From Variovorax beijingensis (lineage in GTDB: Bacteria > Pseudomonadota > Gammaproteobacteria > Burkholderiales > Burkholderiaceae_C), in contig NZ_VIVL01000002.1 in NCBI RefSeq assembly GCF_007828835.1, forward strand, positions 372,001 through 436,000: DNA of 64,000 bases, written 5' to 3'. Both the position numbers and the translations under genes were made by a program. Positions within the stretch are counted from its first letter, which is position 1. Each line of letters opens with the position of its first letter. This document shows positions 40,880 to 49,179 of the stretch, piece by piece. Under the pieces are notes generated by a model, which was given only the letters and a program-made list of their open reading frames with translations, was not told the origin of the DNA and did no database searches.

Positions 40880-41896
40880 TCAGCGTACTTCCTTGAGATA
40901 GCGGTCGGAGAACGCCCGCTGCGCCTCCGCCATGCGCGCGTAGTCCACGCTCTTGGCGCGTGCGTATTCGCTGGCCGGCAGGAACTGCGCCTCGATGTCC
41001 TTGGGCATTGCGCTCGTGCGCACCGGCCGCAGGTAGGCCTTGGCCCAGATCGCCTGGCCTTCGTCCGACAGCACGAAGTCGAGCACCTTCTTGCCTTCCG
41101 CGGCATGCGGTGCCTTGGCAACCAGGCTCATCACGTAGGGCACGGCCAGCGTGCCTTCGCTCGGGATGACGAAGGCGACGTTGGCCTTGTCCTTGTACTT
41201 GGCGCGGTAGGCGTTGAAGTCGTAGTCCAGCAGGATCGCGATCTCGCCCGACAGCACGCGCGCGTAGGAGGTCTGCTTGGGCACGATGGGCTCGTTCTTC
41301 TGCAGCGCCTTGAAGTAGTCGATGGCCGGCGCGAAGTTGTCGAGCGTGCCGCCGCGCGCCTCGTTCACGGCCACTGCGCCGACATAGCCCACGAAGGCCG
41401 AGGCGGGATCGAGGTAGCCGATCAGGCCTTTGTATTCGGGCTTGAGCAGGTCGGCCCACGACTTCGGAACCGGCTTGCCCTTGAGCGCATCGACGTTGAC
41501 CATGAAGCCGAGCGTGCCCGAATGGATGGTGAACCAGTTGCCGGCCGGGTCCTTCAGGCCGTCGGGAATGTCTTTCCACGCAGCCGGCTTGTAGGGCTCG
41601 ACCACGCCTTCCTTCTGTGCCTGCACTGCGAAGGTCACGCCCAGGTAGGTGACGTCGGCCACGGGGCTCGCCTTCTCGGCCACCAGCTGCGCAAGCGACT
41701 GACCCGAATTCTTGTTGTCGGCCGGCACGGTGATGCCTGTTTTTGCCTTGATGGCCTTGAGCTGCGTGCCCCAGTCGGCCCACTCGGTGGGGCAGTTGTA
41801 GCAAATGGCGGTCTGGGCCATGGCCGTGCTGCCGGCGGCGAGCGCGGCAGCCAGCAGGCCCAGGCGGGCCATGCGCGAGAAGCGGGAAGTCAGCAT
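40880..41896 (-). CDS. ABC transporter extracellular substrate-binding protein
   Basis: A 338-residue type II periplasmic binding protein with a clear signal peptide (ARLGLLAAALAAGSTAMA). The mature N-terminus reads QTAICYNCPTEWADWG, with a cysteine pair. It resembles the iron/polyamine/2-aminoethylphosphonate-binding group. Ligand unknown. AAGGAGCTCCTT, itself a palindrome, lies before the ATG. Confidence 0.9.
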   Translation of the reverse strand: MLTSRFSRMARLGLLAAALAAGSTAMAQTAICYNCPTEWADWGTQLKAIKAKTGITVPADNKNSGQSLAQLVAEKASPVADVTYLGVTFAVQAQKEGVVEPYKPAAWKDIPDGLKDPAGNWFTIHSGTLGFMVNVDALKGKPVPKSWADLLKPEYKGLIGYLDPASAFVGYVGAVAVNEARGGTLDNFAPAIDYFKALQKNEPIVPKQTSYARVLSGEIAILLDYDFNAYRAKYKDKANVAFVIPSEGTLAVPYVMSLVAKAPHAAEGKKVLDFVLSDEGQAIWAKAYLRPVRTSAMPKDIEAQFLPASEYARAKSVDYARMAEAQRAFSDRYLKEVR

Positions 41897-41940
41897 GAAG
41901 GAGCTCCTTGGAGGGTGAGAGGCGGTAGCGGGTTGAGTGA

Positions 41941-42951
41941 TCAGTCGGCGGCGGTGTCGCGCGCGGCCGCGCACGACTCGCCGTCCCGGAAGAAGTACGG
42001 CAGCAGCAGGCTCGCATCGGCCTGCAGCGCGGTGCCGCCGGCCATGGCCTGGATCAGCAGTTCGACGCTGCGGCGGCCGATGTCGTCGTTGGGCTGGGCG
42101 ATGGTTGTGAGCGCCGGCGTCAGGTCTTCGCCGATCGCGATGCCGTCGAAGCCGATGACGCTGAGGTCGTCCGGCACACCAAGGCCGTCCAGGTGCGCGG
42201 CGCGGATGCTGCGGATGGCGAGCAGGTCGTTCGAGCAGACCAGTGCGGTGGGCCGGCCGGGCGCCTGCAGCACGCCGGCGAGCGCATCGACCGCGCTTTC
42301 GACAAAAGGCACCTCGATCAGCGGCGGCGCCTTGAGCCCGGCATCGGCCATGCCCTTGCGGTAGCCGCGATAGCGCTGCTGCGCGCGGTCGGACGCGGCG
42401 AGCGTGCCGCTGACCATCGCGATGCGGCGATGTCCCAGCAGCACCAGCCGCGCCACCGCATCGGCCACGGCCGCCTCGCCATCGACGGTCACGCAGGGAT
42501 GCTCGGGGTGCCTGTTGTAGGCCAGCACGTAGGGCGTGCCGGTGCCGCGCAGCCGAGCGAGCGCGGCCGACGTGGACGGATTGGAGACCACGAGGATCAG
42601 CCCGTCGACATTGCCGGCCAGAAGCAGGTGGACCGCGCGTTCTTCCTCGTCGAGCTGGTAGCCCGTGGTGACGGGAATGATCGCGTAGCCGCCGGCAATG
42701 GCTGCCCGCGCAATGCCCTGCAGGCATTCGGCAAAGGTCGGATTCAGCAGGGTCGGCAGCACCACGCCCAATGCACGGCTGCGCTGGGTGCGCAAGGTGC
42801 GCGCGCTGGCATTCGGCACGTAGTCGAGTTCACGCGCGACGCGCTCCACCAGCTCCCGCGTGGAGCGGGTCACCTTGTCGGGGAAGTTGAAGGCCCGCGA
42901 CACGGTGGCCACGGAAACCCCGGCTTTGGCTGCAACGGCTTGGATGCTCAT
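41941..42951 (-). CDS. LacI family transcriptional regulator
   Basis: A 336-residue regulator with the N-terminal LacI helix-turn-helix (SIQAVAAKAGVSVATVSRAF, family-typical) and a sugar-binding-fold effector domain. It is the first gene of the importer operon, 44 bp upstream of the binding protein. I choose the ATG at 42951; the in-frame ATG at 42984 would place a perfect palindromic operator inside the coding region, so it is rejected. Confidence 0.92.
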   Translation of the reverse strand: MSIQAVAAKAGVSVATVSRAFNFPDKVTRSTRELVERVARELDYVPNASARTLRTQRSRALGVVLPTLLNPTFAECLQGIARAAIAGGYAIIPVTTGYQLDEEERAVHLLLAGNVDGLILVVSNPSTSAALARLRGTGTPYVLAYNRHPEHPCVTVDGEAAVADAVARLVLLGHRRIAMVSGTLAASDRAQQRYRGYRKGMADAGLKAPPLIEVPFVESAVDALAGVLQAPGRPTALVCSNDLLAIRSIRAAHLDGLGVPDDLSVIGFDGIAIGEDLTPALTTIAQPNDDIGRRSVELLIQAMAGGTALQADASLLLPYFFRDGESCAAARDTAAD

Positions 42952-42963
42952 TCGTGCGGTGTC

Positions 42964-42979
42964 ATGTAATCGATTACAT
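42964..42979. promoter_or_regulatory. LacI-family operator (perfect 16-bp palindrome)
   Basis: ATGTAATCGATTACAT reads the same on both strands and has the CG centre typical of LacI-family operators. It is 12 bases upstream of the LacI gene start codon, so the regulator probably represses its own operon, including the transporter and phosphodiesterase. I see no second copy in the operon. Confidence 0.85.
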
Positions 42980-43064
42980 TTCACCGCGGCAGTATGACCC
43001 CGCTATGACAGGCCGTGAAAGTGGGGAGAAACCCTCGCGTTGTGTTGGAGGCCCGTCTTGCCCC

Positions 43065-43083
43065 CTCTCCCCCTCCGGGAGAG
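43065..43083 (-). terminator. Hairpin after lspA (possible terminator)
   Basis: A 7 bp perfect stem CTCTCCC/GGGAGAG (43065-43071 and 43077-43083) lies 41 bases after the lspA stop, flanked by longer imperfect arms that include GAGGCC/GGCCTC. No T-run follows on the lspA strand, so it may be an attenuator or intergenic repeat. Confidence 0.5.
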
Positions 43084-43123
43084 GTTTGGGGTGAGGGCGG
43101 ACGGCCTCTAAAGGACGCCGAAC

Positions 43124-43636
43124 CTACTTCCCGCGCCGAACCCGCCGTATCTCATCCAGGACCAGGCAGATCGCTCCCAGCGTGATCGCACTGTCCGCCG
43201 CATTGAAGGCCGGGAAGTACCAGTCACCGACGTGGAAGCTTAGAAAGTCCACCACGTAGCCGTGCATCATCCGGTCGATCACATTGCCGATCGCGCCGCC
43301 CAGGATGCAGGCCATCGAGAACGAAAACAGCTTCTGCCCCGCATGCGACTTCAGCATCCAGACGATGAACACCGCGGCCGCCACGCCAATGGCCGTGAAG
43401 AACCAGCGCTGCCAGCCCGAGTGGTCGGCCAGGAACGAGAACGCGGCGCCCGTGTTGTGCGCGCGAACCACGTTGAAGAAGCTCGTGACGTAGGTTGCGT
43501 CACCGAGCTTGTAGTAGCCCAGGATCAGCGTCTTGGTGAACTGGTCGATGATCAGGATGATCGCCGCCAGCCCGAGCCACGGCCAGATGCTGCCGCTGCG
43601 CGAGCGCGATGCCGACATGGAACGTGCGGCCGCCAT
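43124..43636 (-). CDS. lspA: Lipoprotein signal peptidase LspA
   Basis: LspA cleaves the signal peptide of lipidated prolipoproteins in the inner membrane. The 170-residue protein has four hydrophobic segments and both catalytic aspartates: [15 protein letters not shown] and FNAADSAIT. Its start codon shares one base with the ileS stop (TGATG), so the two are translationally coupled, the common betaproteobacterial arrangement. Confidence 0.96.
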   Translation of the reverse strand: MAAARSMSASRSRSGSIWPWLGLAAIILIIDQFTKTLILGYYKLGDATYVTSFFNVVRAHNTGAAFSFLADHSGWQRWFFTAIGVAAAVFIVWMLKSHAGQKLFSFSMACILGGAIGNVIDRMMHGYVVDFLSFHVGDWYFPAFNAADSAITLGAICLVLDEIRRVRRGK

Positions 43637-46485
43637 CAGGCAAAGCTCCGCGGCTCGCCGGCACCGAACAGGTTGCTCGTGCAACGGCCGCAGATCGTCG
43701 GATGCGCCGGGTCGTGGCCCACGTCGTCGCGGTAGTGCCAGCAGCGATCGCACTTCTGCGCGCTGCTCGGCGTCACCACCGAAGACAGCGCCTCGCCCGC
43801 CGCCAGTTCGATGGCGGAGGTGATGAAGACGAACTTCAGGTCGTCGCCCAGCGACTCCAGCAGCGCGAAGTCGCCGGCCGCTGCGCTGAGCCGCAGGTTG
43901 GCCTGCAGCGACGAGCCGAGCTTGCCTTCGGCGCGCACGGCCTCGATGTCCTTGTTGACCACGTCGCGGATTTCGCGGATGCGGCCCCACTTGGCAAGCA
44001 GTGCTTCGTCGGGCGCGTCGAATTGGCTGTACGTCTGCGCAAAGATCGACTCGCCCGGCTTGCCCGTGCTCACGAACTTCCACGCCTCTTCGGCCGTGAA
44101 GCTCAGGAACGGTGCCATCCAGCGCAGCATCGCCTGCGAGATGTGCCAGAGCGCCGTCTGCGCGCTGCGGCGCGCCCGCGAGCCCGGCGCGGTCGTGTAG
44201 AGCCGGTCCTTCAGGATGTCGAGGTAGAAGCCGCCCAGGTCTTCCGAGCAGTAGATCTGCAGCTTGGCCACCACCGGATGGAACTCGTACACCTTGTAGT
44301 GCGCAAGGATCTCGGCCTGGAACTGCGCCGCGCGCGACAGCGCATAGCGGTCGATCTCGAACAGCTCCTCAAGCGGCACCGCATCTTTCGCGATGTCGAA
44401 GTCGCTCGTGTTCGCCAGCAGGAAGCGCAGCGTGTTGCGAATGCGGCGGTAGGCATCGACCACGCGCGCGAGGATCTTGTCGTCGCCCGCAATGTCGCCC
44501 GAATAGTCGCTTGCGGCCACCCACAGGCGGATGATTTCCGAGCCCAGCTTGTTGCTGATCTCCTGCGGGTCGATGCCGTTCTTGAGCGACTTGCTCATCT
44601 TGATGCCCTTGGCATCCACCGTGAAGCCGTGCGTAAGCAGGCCGCGGTACGGTGCGCGGTCTTCCAGCGCGCAGGCGATCAGCAGCGACGAATGGAACCA
44701 GCCGCGGTGCTGGTCATGGCCTTCGAGGTACAGGTCGGCTTCGGGGCCGCTCTCGTGGTGCACGTTGGGGTGCGTGCCGCGCAGCACGTGATAGAAGGTC
44801 GAGCCCGAGTCGAACCACACCTCGAGGATGTCGGTGCTCTTGGTATAGCTCGGTGCATCTTCGGCGCCCAGGATGTCTTCGACGGTGACGCGGCTCCAGG
44901 CCTCGATGCCGCCCTTCTCGACGATGTCGGCGGCCTGGTCGAGGATCTCCATCGTGCGCGGATGCAGCTCGCCCGAATCCTTGTGCAGGAAGAACGGGAT
45001 CGGCACGCCCCAGCTGCGCTGGCGGCTGATGCACCAGTCGGGCCGCCCGGCGATCATGTCGTGCAGGCGCGCCTTGCCGTTCTCCGGGTAGAAGCTGGTC
45101 TGTTCGATGGCGTCGAGCGCGGTCTGGCGCAGCGTCTTGGGCGCCTTGTCCTTGGTGAACACGCCTTCGCCCTCGTCCATGCGGATGAACCACTGCGCCG
45201 CGGCGCGGTAGATCACCGGCGTCTTGTGCCGCCAGCAGTGCGGGTAGCTGTGGGAGATGGTCTCGGTGGTCAGCAGCCGGTTGGCGTCGCGCAGCGCGGC
45301 GATGATCACCGGTACCGCCTTCCAGATGTTCTGCCCGCCGAACAGCGGGAAGTCGGGCGCGTAGCTGCCGTTGCCCTGCACCGGGTTCAGGATGTCGTCG
45401 TAGGCCACGCCGTGGGCGATGCAGGAGTTGAAGTCGTCCACGCCGTAGGCCGGCGACGAGTGCACGAGGCCGGTGCCGTCGGTGGCGGTGGCGTAGTCGG
45501 CCAGGTAGATGGGCGACAGGCGCCGATAGCCCGCGTCCACGTCGTACAGCGGATGCTCGAATTCGAGCCCGCCGAGTGCCTCGCCCTTGACCGTGGCCAG
45601 CACCTTGCCGTCGAGCGCATAGCGCGTCATGCACATCTCGACCAGCGAGTTGGCGAGGATCAGCAGGCCGCGCTCGGTGTCGACCAGCGAGTATTCGATC
45701 TCCGGATTCAGGTTGATCGCCTGGTTGGCCGGGATGGTCCACGCGGTGGTGGTCCAGATCACGGCAAAGATGTCGCCGAGGATCGTGTGGTCGGTCCCGA
45801 AGGCCTTGAGCACCTTCTCGCGGTCATGCGCCTTGAAGGCCACGTCGAGGGTCTGGCTCTTCTTGTCCGCGTATTCGATCTCGAACTCGGCCAGCGACGA
45901 GCCGCAGTCGAAGCACCAGTACACGGGCTTCAGGCCGCGGTAGACGAAGCCGCGCTCGATCACGCGCTTGAACGCGCGCAGCTCGCCGGCTTCGTTGGCG
46001 AAGTCCATCGTCTTGTAGGGGTGGTCCCATTCGCCCAGCACGCCCAGGCGCTGGAAGTCGGCCATCTGCTGCGCGATCTGTTCCGTGGCGTAGGCGCGGC
46101 TCTTGGCCTGCATCTCGTCGCGGCTCAGGTTGCGGCCGTACTGCTTTTCGATGGCGTTCTCGATCGGCAGGCCGTGGCAGTCCCAGCCGGGCACGTAGAG
46201 CGCGTCGTAGCCTTCGAGCTGGCGCGCCTTGGTGATCATGTCCTTGAGGATCTTGTTCACCGCGTGGCCCATGTGGATCTGGCCGTTGGCGTACGGCGGG
46301 CCGTCGTGCAGGATGAACTTGGGCGCGCCGTGGCGGGCGTCGCGCAGGCGGTGGTAGCGGCCTTCTTCGTTCCATTCCTTGACCCAGCTCGGTTCGCGCT
46401 TGGGCAGGTCGCCGCGCATCGGGAAGGGGGTGTCGGGCAGGTTCAGCGTGGAACGGTAATCGGTGGGGGAAGCGGCGTCAGACAT
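43636..46485 (-). CDS. ileS: Isoleucine-tRNA ligase IleS
   Basis: A 949-residue class I aminoacyl-tRNA synthetase. The HIGH-type motif HMGH is at residues 71-74, in [18 protein letters not shown] is at about residue 627, and the C-terminal zinc site KCDRCWHY...CGRC is intact. It charges isoleucine in the cytoplasm, with an editing domain between. It lies downstream of ribF, separated by an inverted-repeat element. Confidence 0.97.
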   Translation of the reverse strand: MSDAASPTDYRSTLNLPDTPFPMRGDLPKREPSWVKEWNEEGRYHRLRDARHGAPKFILHDGPPYANGQIHMGHAVNKILKDMITKARQLEGYDALYVPGWDCHGLPIENAIEKQYGRNLSRDEMQAKSRAYATEQIAQQMADFQRLGVLGEWDHPYKTMDFANEAGELRAFKRVIERGFVYRGLKPVYWCFDCGSSLAEFEIEYADKKSQTLDVAFKAHDREKVLKAFGTDHTILGDIFAVIWTTTAWTIPANQAINLNPEIEYSLVDTERGLLILANSLVEMCMTRYALDGKVLATVKGEALGGLEFEHPLYDVDAGYRRLSPIYLADYATATDGTGLVHSSPAYGVDDFNSCIAHGVAYDDILNPVQGNGSYAPDFPLFGGQNIWKAVPVIIAALRDANRLLTTETISHSYPHCWRHKTPVIYRAAAQWFIRMDEGEGVFTKDKAPKTLRQTALDAIEQTSFYPENGKARLHDMIAGRPDWCISRQRSWGVPIPFFLHKDSGELHPRTMEILDQAADIVEKGGIEAWSRVTVEDILGAEDAPSYTKSTDILEVWFDSGSTFYHVLRGTHPNVHHESGPEADLYLEGHDQHRGWFHSSLLIACALEDRAPYRGLLTHGFTVDAKGIKMSKSLKNGIDPQEISNKLGSEIIRLWVAASDYSGDIAGDDKILARVVDAYRRIRNTLRFLLANTSDFDIAKDAVPLEELFEIDRYALSRAAQFQAEILAHYKVYEFHPVVAKLQIYCSEDLGGFYLDILKDRLYTTAPGSRARRSAQTALWHISQAMLRWMAPFLSFTAEEAWKFVSTGKPGESIFAQTYSQFDAPDEALLAKWGRIREIRDVVNKDIEAVRAEGKLGSSLQANLRLSAAAGDFALLESLGDDLKFVFITSAIELAAGEALSSVVTPSSAQKCDRCWHYRDDVGHDPAHPTICGRCTSNLFGAGEPRSFA

Positions 46486-46507
46486 GTTGGGGTGCGAAAC
46501 AGAGGGG

Positions 46508-46583
46508 CTTCGACAGGCTCAGCCCGAACTGCATTTGAGCGGTCGGTGCGGAAGAAAAGCCGTTCGCCCTGAGCTTGTCGAAG
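46508..46583. repeat. Long inverted repeat between ribF and ileS
   Basis: Two arms of about 22 bases (46508-46529, CTTCGACAGGCTCAGCCCGAAC, shown in part, and 46562-46583) are near-perfect inverse complements around a 32-base loop. Such CTTCGACA..GGCTCAG inverted repeats are widely dispersed in proteobacterial genomes. It is in the ribF-ileS gap. Confidence 0.75.
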
Positions 46584-46607
46584 GGCGGCAGCACGGTGCG
46601 TGCAGGG

Positions 46608-47645
46608 CTAAATTCGATCGCGCGTGGTCTGGCGGTGGGTTTCGGCGTGGGTCGACGCAAAGAACGCGCGCGCGTCGCGCCCATCCTTCGCGATGCCCGC
46701 AGTCAGGGCCTCGAGGCTGGTGTAGCGCAATTCGTCGTGCAGTTTGTGCAGGAGTTCCACGCGGACGATTTTACCGTAGGCCCCTTCGGCACCCAGATGC
46801 GAGGGCCACTCCAGGCAATGCGTCTCCAGCAGCACGCGGCCCGCGTTGACGTCGTTGGCATCGAGCGACGGCCGAACGCCGAGGTTCGCCACGCCGGGCA
46901 GCGGCTGGTCGGCCAGCCCGTGCACCAGCACCGCGAAGATGCCGCTGGCCGCCGGCTTCCAGTGCTTGAAGCGCAGGTTGAGGGTGCGGAACCCGTCGTC
47001 CTTGCCGGGCGCCGAGGCGCCCAGCGCGCGGCCGAGCTTGCGGCCATGGACCACGTGGCCCGAGATCGTGTAGGGCCGGCCGAGCAGATGCTGGGCATCG
47101 GCCATGCGGCCCTCGGCCAGCGCCTCGCGCACGGCCGAACTGGAAACGCGCAGGCCGTGGACCTCGTAGCTGTTCATGCGCGCCACGTCGAAGCCGTGCG
47201 CATCGCCGGCCGCGTCGAGCATGGCGTAGTCGCCGGCCCGCCTGGCGCCAAAGCGGAAGTCGTCTCCCACCAGCACGTAGCGCGCGCCCAGGCCGTCGAT
47301 CAGCACGTTCTGGATGAAGGCTTCGGGCGACTGGGAGGCCAGCCGGCCGTCGAAGGGCAGCACGACCGTCTGCGCCACGCCGCAGGCCGCGAGCTCGGTG
47401 AGCTTGTCGCGCAGCGTGCCGATGCGCGCGGGTGCCAGGTCGGGTTTCCTGGTGACGGCGGCGAAATAGTCGCGCGGGTGCGGCTCGAAGGTGAGCACGC
47501 AACTGGGCAGCCCGCGATGGCGTGCCTCGGTCTGCAGCAGCGCCAGCATGGCCTGGTGGCCACGGTGCACGCCGTCGAAATTGCCAATGGTGAGGGCGCA
47601 GGCCGGAGCCACGCCCGGGTGCCGGAAGCCGCGGAAAACCTGCAT
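46608..47645 (-). CDS. ribF: Bifunctional riboflavin kinase / FAD synthetase RibF
   Basis: RibF phosphorylates riboflavin to FMN and adenylates FMN to FAD in the cytoplasm. The 345-residue protein has the nucleotidyltransferase motif LTIGNFDGVHRGH at about residues 18-30 and the kinase domain from about 185 on, with GRPYTISGHVVHGRKLGR and NLGVRPS. The ATG at 47645 precedes FRGF directly; an earlier start runs into the promoter region. It is upstream of ileS-lspA. Confidence 0.95.
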   Translation of the reverse strand: MQVFRGFRHPGVAPACALTIGNFDGVHRGHQAMLALLQTEARHRGLPSCVLTFEPHPRDYFAAVTRKPDLAPARIGTLRDKLTELAACGVAQTVVLPFDGRLASQSPEAFIQNVLIDGLGARYVLVGDDFRFGARRAGDYAMLDAAGDAHGFDVARMNSYEVHGLRVSSSAVREALAEGRMADAQHLLGRPYTISGHVVHGRKLGRALGASAPGKDDGFRTLNLRFKHWKPAASGIFAVLVHGLADQPLPGVANLGVRPSLDANDVNAGRVLLETHCLEWPSHLGAEGAYGKIVRVELLHKLHDELRYTSLEALTAGIAKDGRDARAFFASTHAETHRQTTRDRI

Positions 47646-47704
47646 GGGTGGGTATCTTTTTGATAGCGCCTTTTGCCCGTCGAATGGGCACATCAGGCCG
47701 TTTT

Positions 47705-47728
47705 GTCACAAAGCCGGTATATTGTGAC
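47705..47728. promoter_or_regulatory. Inverted repeat GTCACAA-N10-TTGTGAC in the ribF/HNH divergent gap
   Basis: Two perfect 7 bp arms (47705-47711 and 47722-47728) lie 60 bases from the ribF start and 84 bases from the HNH gene start. A TATATT box overlaps the right arm. A regulatory site is likely; the regulator is unknown. Confidence 0.5.
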
Positions 47729-47811
47729 TCAGTGCGTCGCCCGAAGGGGTCTCCGGCGCGCTGCGTGTCCCTGGTCTTTCCGTGATTCTTCCCTTTTTGA
47801 GGAGGCGTGTG

Positions 47812-48372
47812 GTGAAGGTCTTGAAGCTGTCGGCCCAAGGGCTGCCCCAGTCATGGATATCGCTCGAACAGGCGGTCATCCACTATGCAGCGGACGAAGT
47901 CCGCTGGGAGGTGGGCGCGCAGGTGGCCGTGTTCCGTGGCGGCCACAATGCCATCACCGGCCAGCAATCGCAGATCGCGATCAACAGCATCATCGGCACC
48001 AAGGGTGTGCCGCGCATCAATCCCTTCACCCAGCGCCCGGGGCTCACCAACAGCAAGCTGTTCTCGCGCGACCGCAACATTTGTGCTTACTGCGGCGGGC
48101 ATTTCCACGAAGACGAACTCACCCGCGAGCACATCATTCCGTTCGCGCAGAACGGCATCGACACCTGGATGAACGTGGTCACGGCCTGCCGGCCCTGCAA
48201 CCACCGCAAGAGCAGCCGCACGCCCGAGCAGGCCAACATGCCGCTGCTGTACGCGCCCTACGTGCCCAGCCTCTGGGAAGATTTCATTTTGCGGAATCGC
48301 CGCATCCTGGCGGACCAGATGGAATTCCTGATGGCGCACCTGCCGCAGAGTTCGCGGCTGCACGACACCTAG
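47812..48372 (+). CDS. HNH endonuclease (stand-alone)
   Basis: A 186-residue protein with an HNH/McrA-like motif: NICAYCGGHFHEDELTREHIIPF supplies a zinc cysteine pair and the catalytic histidine, and ACRPCNHRKSSRTPEQ the second pair and the final histidine. It starts with GTG at 47812, 6 bases after GAGGAGG; an ATG at 47782 has no ribosome-binding site. It is divergent from ribF and overlaps the convergent hydratase gene by four bases. No restriction or toxin partner is seen. Confidence 0.9.
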   Translation: MKVLKLSAQGLPQSWISLEQAVIHYAADEVRWEVGAQVAVFRGGHNAITGQQSQIAINSIIGTKGVPRINPFTQRPGLTNSKLFSRDRNICAYCGGHFHEDELTREHIIPFAQNGIDTWMNVVTACRPCNHRKSSRTPEQANMPLLYAPYVPSLWEDFILRNRRILADQMEFLMAHLPQSSRLHDT

Positions 48373-49157
48373 CGCTTCCAGTCGGGCGGACGCTTCTCGA
48401 TGAAGGCCTGGACGCCTTCGAGCGCACTCTCGTCCATCATGTTGCAGGCCATGGTCTGGCTGGCGTCGGCCAGCGCGGCCTCGATGTCGGTTTCGAGCTG
48501 CCGGTAGAACAGCGCCTTGCCGAGCGCGAGCGCCTGGCGCGGTTTGGCGACGATGCTCGCCACCAGCGCCTCCACCGCGGCGTCAAGCTGGCCGGGTGGC
48601 GCCACCCGGTTGACCAGGCCCTTCTCGCGGGCTTCCTCCGCGCCGATGAATTCGCCGGTCACCAGCATCTCGAAGGCCTGCTTGCGGCCGAGGTTGCGCG
48701 ACAGCGTGACGCTCGGGGTGGCACAGAACAGTCCCACGTTCACGCCGCTGACCGCGAAGCGCGCCTCGGTCGCGGCCACCGCCAGATCGCACACCGCGAC
48801 CAGCTGGCAGCCCGCGGCCGTCGCAATGCCGTGCACGCGCGCGATCACCGGCACGGGCAGGCGCTGGATCGACAGCATCATGGCGCCGCAGCGCTCGAAG
48901 AGCCGCTGGTAGTAGCCGAGGGAGGGTTCGGCGCGCATTTCCTTCAGGTCATGGCCCGCGCAGAAGGCCTTGCCCGCCGCCGCGATGACGACGGCGCGCA
49001 CCGTGTCGTCGGCCGCAATGTCAGCGAGCGCCTGTTCGAGTGCGCCGAGCATGCCTTCGGAGAGGGCATTGAACGAGGCCGGGCGGTTCAGCGTCAGCGT
49101 GGCCACGCCGCGCGCATCGCGTGCCGCCAGCACGAAGGGAGAAGTCGTGTCGTTCAT
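48369..49157 (-). CDS. Enoyl-CoA hydratase/isomerase family protein
   Basis: A 262-residue crotonase. The oxyanion-hole residues in GKAFCAGHDLKEM and GIATAAGCQLVAVCDLAVAA are present. The usual catalytic glutamates of true hydratases are not obvious near SGVNVGLFCATP, so the specific reaction is open. It is followed upstream by the hydrolase and acyl-CoA dehydrogenase genes on the same strand, suggesting a fatty-acyl or dicarboxylate-CoA oxidation set. Confidence 0.88.
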   Translation of the reverse strand: MNDTTSPFVLAARDARGVATLTLNRPASFNALSEGMLGALEQALADIAADDTVRAVVIAAAGKAFCAGHDLKEMRAEPSLGYYQRLFERCGAMMLSIQRLPVPVIARVHGIATAAGCQLVAVCDLAVAATEARFAVSGVNVGLFCATPSVTLSRNLGRKQAFEMLVTGEFIGAEEAREKGLVNRVAPPGQLDAAVEALVASIVAKPRQALALGKALFYRQLETDIEAALADASQTMACNMMDESALEGVQAFIEKRPPDWKR

Positions 49158-49179
49158 GTCCTTGGCCCTCGTCGATCAG

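Noticed and set aside
42952..42984. Upstream ATG at 42984 as the LacI start
   Set aside because: It would place the perfect palindrome inside the coding region and add residues before the conserved helix-turn-helix start.
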